Source: BM520 sp964594665 (GTDB lineage: Bacteria > Bacteroidota > Bacteroidia > Bacteroidales > BM520). From it: a stretch of DNA of 18,215 nt. A program made the translations under genes and the position numbers. A model generated the notes under the pieces. That model saw only the letters and a program-made list of their open reading frames with translations. It was not told where the DNA came from and did not search any database. The stretch lies in assembly GCA_964594665.1 (NCBI GenBank), contig CAZQNY010000061.1, forward strand, positions 1 to 18,215. The letters are read 5' to 3'. This document shows, in pieces, positions 13,584 to 18,215 of this stretch; the first letter of the stretch is position 1, and each line of letters starts with the position of its first letter.

Positions 13584-16520
13584 CTATTTAATCACAATTT
13601 CATCTGCGAAGATCCAACACTTCTCCCCGGGTGATTTATGCCATTCCGGATTAGTGATGATGGATTTTGCCACAACTTTTATATAACGCCCCTGGTAGCT
13701 GCCGCTGGCAGTGAATTGTTCAACAAAAGTGCCGCTTGCTTTTTGGTCGGTACGGGTGTTTAGGGTCGCCACTTTTTTATACTCTTTATCATCTTCTGAA
13801 ATATAATATTCTACTGTGTGAGGCATGAAGATCCAGCTGTTTTCATCCTGTAGGAATCCGGTTTCTATAGAAGAGAATGTTGTGATTTTACCTAAATCAA
13901 CGACAGCTCTAAGATCCTGTCCCTGATATCCCTGCCATAATCCTGTTTTATAGCTTTCTCCACCTCTTAGAAAATCAATCAGTGCCATTTCTCCGCCGGC
14001 AGCATACTGATTTGCGTATTCACTATAGAGTGTTATGTTTCTGTTTTTTGGTATTAACAGAAAATCCGATTCGATAACCCTGCTTGATGCCTCACCTTTT
14101 ATGGCTACTGCCTTTAGTGTTGTAGACTTATTAATAACAAAGGGCTTAACATATCTGGAGGAATTGTTATCCGGCATGGAGCCATCAACGGTAAAATATA
14201 TTTCTGCACCCTCTGTAACGGAGCCCAAAGCTATTACAGTAGATTCAAAAAACGCTTTTTCACCGGATTCAACATAGGGTACAGGCAAAACCTGATGTTC
14301 ACTGATCCTTATAAACGGTCTGTCATCCTTGTTTACACCATATTGTGATGGCTCAGAACCCATTGTAATCTCCATCATACCACCCTGCATAATCTGGTTG
14401 TGCGTGATATACGCTTTGGTATAATTCTCACCATTAAGCAGAATACTCTGGATGTATATGTTGTCTTCGCTGTTCTTTGGTGCCTTTACAGTAAAGGTAT
14501 TTCCATTTTCCAGATTTATCACAGCTTCTTTAAATAGTGGGGAGCCAAGCACGTAGGTGTTTGCACCGGGTGTTACAGGATAAAACCCTAAAGCACTGAA
14601 GTTGAACCAGCTTGACATCTGTCCGCAATCTTCATTACCACATAACCCATCGGGTGCATTAAAATACAGCTCATCCATTATTTGTCGTGTGAGTTTCTGC
14701 GTTTTCCACGGTTGACCCGCATAGGTATATAAATAGGCCATATGATGACTCGGCTCATTTCCGTGTGCATACTGCCCTATAAGACCTGTGATATCTGCCT
14801 GTTCACGACCGGTTGTTTCCGATGATGTTGAAAACAATTCATCCAGCTTATTGCAGAATCCTTCATCTCCACCCAGATAATTTATCAGTGTATTAATATC
14901 CTGGGGGACATAAAAACTGTATTGCCAGCAGTTGGCCTCAGTATAGTTAAAGTTTACCTCTTTGGGGTCGAAAGGCGCAAACCAAAGGTTGTTGTTTTTT
15001 GCACGCATAAACCCTGTTTGAGGATCAAAGATGTTTTTATAGCTCTGCGCACGTTGCGTGTAGGTTTTGTAAATATCATTTAGTCCAAGATCTTTTGCCA
15101 TTGTAGCAATGCACCAGTCATCGTATGCGTATTCAAGCGTTTTGGATACTGACTCATGTTCATCACCTGAAGGTATATAGCCATACTCTCTGTAGGACGG
15201 AAGCCCCAGATGGTCAATAGTCGCACTATGAATCATTGCCTGCATGGCCAGCGACTCATCATAATCACGGATGCCTTTCATCCATGCATCCACGATTACT
15301 GGTATGGAATGATATCCAATCATACATCCAGTGTAGTTGCCTGCCAGCTCCCATACCGGTAACTGCCCTCCATGGCGATACATATCCAGAAACGTGCGGA
15401 TGAAATCATTGGTCTTTTGAGTTTCCAGTATGGTGAACAGGGGATGGGTAGCACGGTAGGTGTCCCATAAAGAAAAAACCGTATGGTATTCGTAGCCATT
15501 GGCTTTATGAATCTGCAGATCCGTGCCACGGTAGTTTCCGTCAACATCCATAAAAAGATTTGGATTTAGAAAACTATGATACAGAGCGGTGTAGAAGTTT
15601 ATTTTATCGGTTTTTGAACCTCCTTTGACTTCAATTTTCCCAAGACGTTCGTTCCATTTATCATTGGCCTTCTGCCTGACAGCATCAAAATCCCATTCTG
15701 CAATTTCGGCTTCCAGGTTTTTTCTGGCTCCTTCTATACTTACAGCAGAAACGCCAACCCTTGCCGTGAGGGTGTTTTCAGTCAGCTTATTGAATGTTGC
15801 ACAGGCTTTGATATTTTCGCCTTTCTCTGCCAGTGACGACACAGGCTCGTTGTTGTTCCAGATCCCGATTGTACTGATGGGTTGTGAAAACTGAATAACA
15901 AAGTAAAAATGCTGATCGCTGGCCCAGGCCCTGGAGCGGCGATATCCGGAGATTTCGTTTTCTCCGCTTTTTTCAATGAATGCCTCAATAACTTTGTCTC
16001 TGTGGTCGAGATCAATAATAACAGATGCATCATTACCCTCAGGGAAGGTGTATTCATGCATGCCTGTGCGCTCGGTTGCTGTCAGGCGTACTTCGATATC
16101 ATAATCCAACAGTGTGACTTCATAATATCCCGGTGTGGCTTTTTCCTGATTATGCGAAAAATGTGATCCGTAACCATTTTCAACCCCTTTGACAGATCCG
16201 TTAAAGGGTGTGGGCTCACCGGTAACAGGCATCATCAGCAAGTCACCGTAATCGGAACACCCTGTTCCACTGAGGTGTGTGTGGCTGAAGCCGTATATCA
16301 CATCATCGGAGTAATGGTATGCTGAGCAACCATCCCAGCCGGTGAGACGCGTGTCGGGGCTGAGTTGAACCATGCCAAAGGGCACTGCAGCACCCGGATA
16401 GGTGTGCCCGTGGCCTCCGGTGCCAATAAAAGGATTTACATAATCAGTGAATTGTACTGGCTGTTGAGTGCATCCGGCAAAGAGCAGCATCAGCAATGGA
16501 ATGAAAATACGGAATTTCAT
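13584..16520 (-). CDS. GH92 alpha-mannosidase lipoprotein with chitobiase-C-like and discoidin domains
   Basis: 978 aa. An N-terminal lipoprotein signal ends in the lipobox LFAGC, with C17 the lipidated residue. The GH92 N-terminal beta domain (about 25-270; DYVNPFIGTGGHGHTYPGAAVPFGM) is followed by the (alpha/alpha)6 catalytic domain (about 290-740). The expected catalytic acid is E589 in HGNEPSHHMAYLY, and the acidic E630/D631 lie in GNEDCGQMSSWFNFSALGFYPV near the general-base site. GH92 enzymes are Ca2+-dependent exo-alpha-mannosidases acting with inversion. Two C-terminal accessory domains follow: a chitobiase/hexosaminidase C-terminal-like beta domain (about 755-820; AEIYFTVDGSMP) and an F5/8 type C (discoidin) domain (about 826-978). 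Mannosidic linkage preference cannot be read. The residues after C17 (TQQPVQ) lack the acidic export signal of surface lipoproteins, so the periplasmic side is likelier. It starts 5 nt after the C69 gene and shares its operon. Confidence 0.94.
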   Translation of the reverse strand: MKFRIFIPLLMLLFAGCTQQPVQFTDYVNPFIGTGGHGHTYPGAAVPFGMVQLSPDTRLTGWDGCSAYHYSDDVIYGFSHTHLSGTGCSDYGDLLMMPVTGEPTPFNGSVKGVENGYGSHFSHNQEKATPGYYEVTLLDYDIEVRLTATERTGMHEYTFPEGNDASVIIDLDHRDKVIEAFIEKSGENEISGYRRSRAWASDQHFYFVIQFSQPISTIGIWNNNEPVSSLAEKGENIKACATFNKLTENTLTARVGVSAVSIEGARKNLEAEIAEWDFDAVRQKANDKWNERLGKIEVKGGSKTDKINFYTALYHSFLNPNLFMDVDGNYRGTDLQIHKANGYEYHTVFSLWDTYRATHPLFTILETQKTNDFIRTFLDMYRHGGQLPVWELAGNYTGCMIGYHSIPVIVDAWMKGIRDYDESLAMQAMIHSATIDHLGLPSYREYGYIPSGDEHESVSKTLEYAYDDWCIATMAKDLGLNDIYKTYTQRAQSYKNIFDPQTGFMRAKNNNLWFAPFDPKEVNFNYTEANCWQYSFYVPQDINTLINYLGGDEGFCNKLDELFSTSSETTGREQADITGLIGQYAHGNEPSHHMAYLYTYAGQPWKTQKLTRQIMDELYFNAPDGLCGNEDCGQMSSWFNFSALGFYPVTPGANTYVLGSPLFKEAVINLENGNTFTVKAPKNSEDNIYIQSILLNGENYTKAYITHNQIMQGGMMEITMGSEPSQYGVNKDDRPFIRISEHQVLPVPYVESGEKAFFESTVIALGSVTEGAEIYFTVDGSMPDNNSSRYVKPFVINKSTTLKAVAIKGEASSRVIESDFLLIPKNRNITLYSEYANQYAAGGEMALIDFLRGGESYKTGLWQGYQGQDLRAVVDLGKITTFSSIETGFLQDENSWIFMPHTVEYYISEDDKEYKKVATLNTRTDQKASGTFVEQFTASGSYQGRYIKVVAKSIITNPEWHKSPGEKCWIFADEIVIK

Positions 16521-16525
16521 GTTGG

Positions 16526-17956
16526 TTATTTTTGTAAACTGTTTTTTATCGTTTTTGATATGCCATGGCGCGTAATGCCATTGAGCTTCTGTTGGTATTT
16601 TTCTTCGTTTTTATTCTTTAAACGGAGTAATTGTTTCTCGGATTTTTCCTGTCGCTCAAGAAATTTATCTTCTGTTTTAAAAGCTTTTTTTATTGCTTCC
16701 TGCTGACGAAACTGAAAGTTCTTATCCACAAAATCAGCATAATCAGCATAAAAGAAATAGGCATGAACAGGAATACGGTCCCAGGTACTTTCTTCCGGAT
16801 TACCATGGTTTCTTTCGGCCCACTGGTAATCGTATCTGGAAAAACCATTTGGGATTTCTGAAATACCTGCATACCAGGGAATAAATGCCTGTGTGCATGG
16901 CCTGCGCATAGCCAGCCACAGCACCGATCCGATTTCAGACGGCAGAAAGCTTCGTAGCTGTGCAACAAGACCATACTGCGTGTGTGTTGCGCAAATGGTC
17001 CCTTCCTCTTCATGTGGCGTTTTATGCCCGTTGTTGGCATAATGTAGCTCCGTATTATTATAATGATCACGAAGCACATTCATAAGCATTTTTAAGGTGA
17101 CCGGCTGTTTGGCGCGAAAAAATGTAGGGAAAGTATCTTTGTAAGCATATTGCTTTTTTGACAGCATATTTACGCCCTGCCACATACGACCAATATTTAC
17201 CGGGTGCTTTAGCGACCCTTCGCTGGCATAGGAAAGACGGAAATTGAAATCTCCGGCATCAGGATTATGCCATCTGTTCTCAACGGCATAATCAATGATA
17301 TCAGGCGATACCAGAAAGTTCATTGTGTCGGCAATATCGATATCTGTTAGTGTATAGTAGTTTGGTATAACAGCCACTTTATCATCAGGAACCCTTGCTG
17401 CGGCATAGTGCTTTCCGTTTACAATCGCCAGAATCCATGCTTCGTTGGAATCTGCAATGGTATAGGATCTTCCTGAAGAGTTATACCCGAATTTTTCAAT
17501 CAGAGAAATGGCGATTTTTACACCATGCCGTGCACTCTGAGCCTGTTCGGCAATCTGTTTCCTGATCTGGTATTGGATGCCGCCATTGGTAAGCTCCGGA
17601 TTATCCTCCCTGCTGGAGCATTGGTTTGAGACTACAATAACACCATTCTCATTCAGAAAACTATCTGAAAAATTCATCCCGGGCATCTCCAGCCATAAAT
17701 AGGGTACCGATTCCCGCGTGCTTACTATTTTTTCACCTTCGTTGGTGTGAAATGTCGTCCCTGCAGGACGGGAGGGTACTTTGTAGAAATTTACAATCTG
17801 CTCCCCAAAGTCATCTTCATTATGCGCAACCATCACTGAGCCATCGATAGTTGCATCCTTGCCGGCGATTACCGTAAAACAATTAAATTCCTGTGCCGGT
17901 GCGACTCCGGAAGAGAGAATTATTAGAATAACTATAAACAGTACGCTTCGTGTCAT
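16526..17956 (-). CDS. Peptidase family C69 dipeptidase (Ntn-hydrolase fold), exported
   Basis: 476 aa. The Sec signal peptide is about 1-21 (VAPA before QEFN). C26 opens the family motif CFTVIAGKDATIDGSVMVAHNEDD and is the expected N-terminal nucleophile after autoproteolytic processing, as in the lactobacillar PepD dipeptidases. The second family block, TICATHTQYGLVAQLRSFLP followed by WLAMRRPCTQAFIPWYAGI (320-365), is intact. It should hydrolyse dipeptides in the periplasm. The last ~60 residues (418-476) are highly charged (Lys/Glu/Gln) with coiled-coil character and are not part of the catalytic core. It is first in a two-gene unit with the GH92 mannosidase 5 nt downstream, which fits joint breakdown of glycoprotein or glycopeptide material (inference). 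A divergent gene lies 190 bp upstream. Confidence 0.92.
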   Translation of the reverse strand: MTRSVLFIVILIILSSGVAPAQEFNCFTVIAGKDATIDGSVMVAHNEDDFGEQIVNFYKVPSRPAGTTFHTNEGEKIVSTRESVPYLWLEMPGMNFSDSFLNENGVIVVSNQCSSREDNPELTNGGIQYQIRKQIAEQAQSARHGVKIAISLIEKFGYNSSGRSYTIADSNEAWILAIVNGKHYAAARVPDDKVAVIPNYYTLTDIDIADTMNFLVSPDIIDYAVENRWHNPDAGDFNFRLSYASEGSLKHPVNIGRMWQGVNMLSKKQYAYKDTFPTFFRAKQPVTLKMLMNVLRDHYNNTELHYANNGHKTPHEEEGTICATHTQYGLVAQLRSFLPSEIGSVLWLAMRRPCTQAFIPWYAGISEIPNGFSRYDYQWAERNHGNPEESTWDRIPVHAYFFYADYADFVDKNFQFRQQEAIKKAFKTEDKFLERQEKSEKQLLRLKNKNEEKYQQKLNGITRHGISKTIKNSLQK

Positions 17957-17995
17957 GGGCTGTTAATTTGCAGTAAAAATAAGATAATTTTCATA

Positions 17996-18009
17996 CTAAA
18001 TGCATTTAG
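17996..18009. promoter_or_regulatory. 14-bp perfect palindrome in the divergent intergenic region
   Basis: CTAAATGCATTTAG is a perfect inverted repeat without a spacer. It sits 39 bp upstream of the C69 start codon and 137 bp upstream of the divergent gene, in a position suitable for an operator. No consensus promoter of the TAnnTTTG type was found on either strand of this 190-bp gap. Confidence 0.4.
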
Positions 18010-18146
18010 GCCCCGGATTATCTTTTGGTCATTTTTTTAAAATTCAGTTCTCCAAGTAAGAGTTTTTATATTTTTACAAATTGGATGATTACTTTTTTGA
18101 AAAAAACGGATATATAAACAGTAAGTAACGATTAACATATTTTCAT

Positions 18147-18215
18147 ATGAGCAGATGTAAAGAATTATTGCTGGCGATTTTTGTATGTATTGGTATTGGA
18201 GCTATGGCGCAGGGA
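18147..18215 (+). CDS. Start of an exported protein (3' end outside window)
   Basis: ATG at 18147 opens a frame that runs to the window edge (23 codons): MSRCKELLLAIFVCIGIGAMAQG. Basic residues, a hydrophobic core and AMAQ form a typical Sec signal peptide with cleavage likely after AMA. It is transcribed away from the C69-GH92 unit across a 190-bp intergenic region. Nothing of the mature protein is visible, so no function can be given. Confidence 0.6.
   Translation, partial: MSRCKELLLAIFVCIGIGAMAQG

Noticed and set aside
13567..13584. GTTTTT/AAAAAC hairpin at the GH92 stop codon as a terminator
   Set aside because: The stem is short and AT-only apart from the end pair, it overlaps the stop codon and is not followed by a T run.
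18091..18099. ACTTTTTTG as a -7 element for the divergent gene at 18147
   Set aside because: The TA is misplaced relative to TTTG, and the nearest TTG (18081-18083) is too close to be a -33 element.
1..18215. Mobile elements, CRISPR arrays, tRNA or rRNA genes
   Set aside because: None was seen on reading. The only repeats are the in-frame HYR units and the short regulatory repeats listed.

Overview
The window looks like chromosomal DNA of a Bacteroidota bacterium. It probably comes from an environmental or anaerobic lineage with a type IX secretion system (T9SS), such as Bacteroidales/Marinilabiliales, and not from a gut Bacteroides. The evidence is a type B (gliding-motility/CHU_C) sorting domain, a PorP/SprF protein, a gingipain-family C25 protease with a type A sorting domain, Bacteroidota-type carbohydrate enzymes (GH2, GH92), a TAnnTTTG-type promoter and the lack of strong Shine-Dalgarno sequences. 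No rRNA, tRNA, CRISPR array, transposase or phage gene was seen.

Layout. (1) Bases 1-4015, + strand: the 3' part of a large surface adhesin (six HYR repeats, two Ig/cadherin-like domains, CHU_C domain), a strong terminator, a regulatory intergenic region, a PorP/SprF gene, and a single-domain response regulator 19 nt behind it. A rho-independent terminator closes this block. (2) Bases 4097-9048, - strand: a two-gene unit, a sodium:solute symporter followed 14 nt later by a secreted GH2 beta-galactosidase. (3) Bases 9237-13376, - strand: an ECF sigma factor followed by a large secreted C25 cysteine protease, with a good terminator after the protease. (4) Bases 13584-17956, - strand: a C69 dipeptidase followed 5 nt later by a GH92 alpha-mannosidase lipoprotein. 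(5) Bases 18147-18215, + strand: the signal-peptide-coding start of a divergent gene cut by the window edge.

How the parts may work together (inference). The C25 protease would be exported by the T9SS to the cell surface and would cut proteins or glycoproteins. GH92, GH2 and the C69 dipeptidase, placed by their signals in the periplasm or on the inner face of the outer membrane, would trim mannose, galactose and dipeptides. The symporter would import a released monomer. This resembles a glycoprotein-scavenging neighbourhood that lacks SusC/SusD, so the outer-membrane uptake step is not visible here. The adhesin-PorP/SprF-response-regulator block is a separate T9SS surface-display module.

No gene here belongs to a clearly unknown family. 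The points most worth a second look are the lone receiver protein tied to PorP/SprF, the palindromes upstream of PorP/SprF, the tandem repeats upstream of an ECF sigma factor with no visible anti-sigma, and the cysteine losses in the last two HYR repeats.
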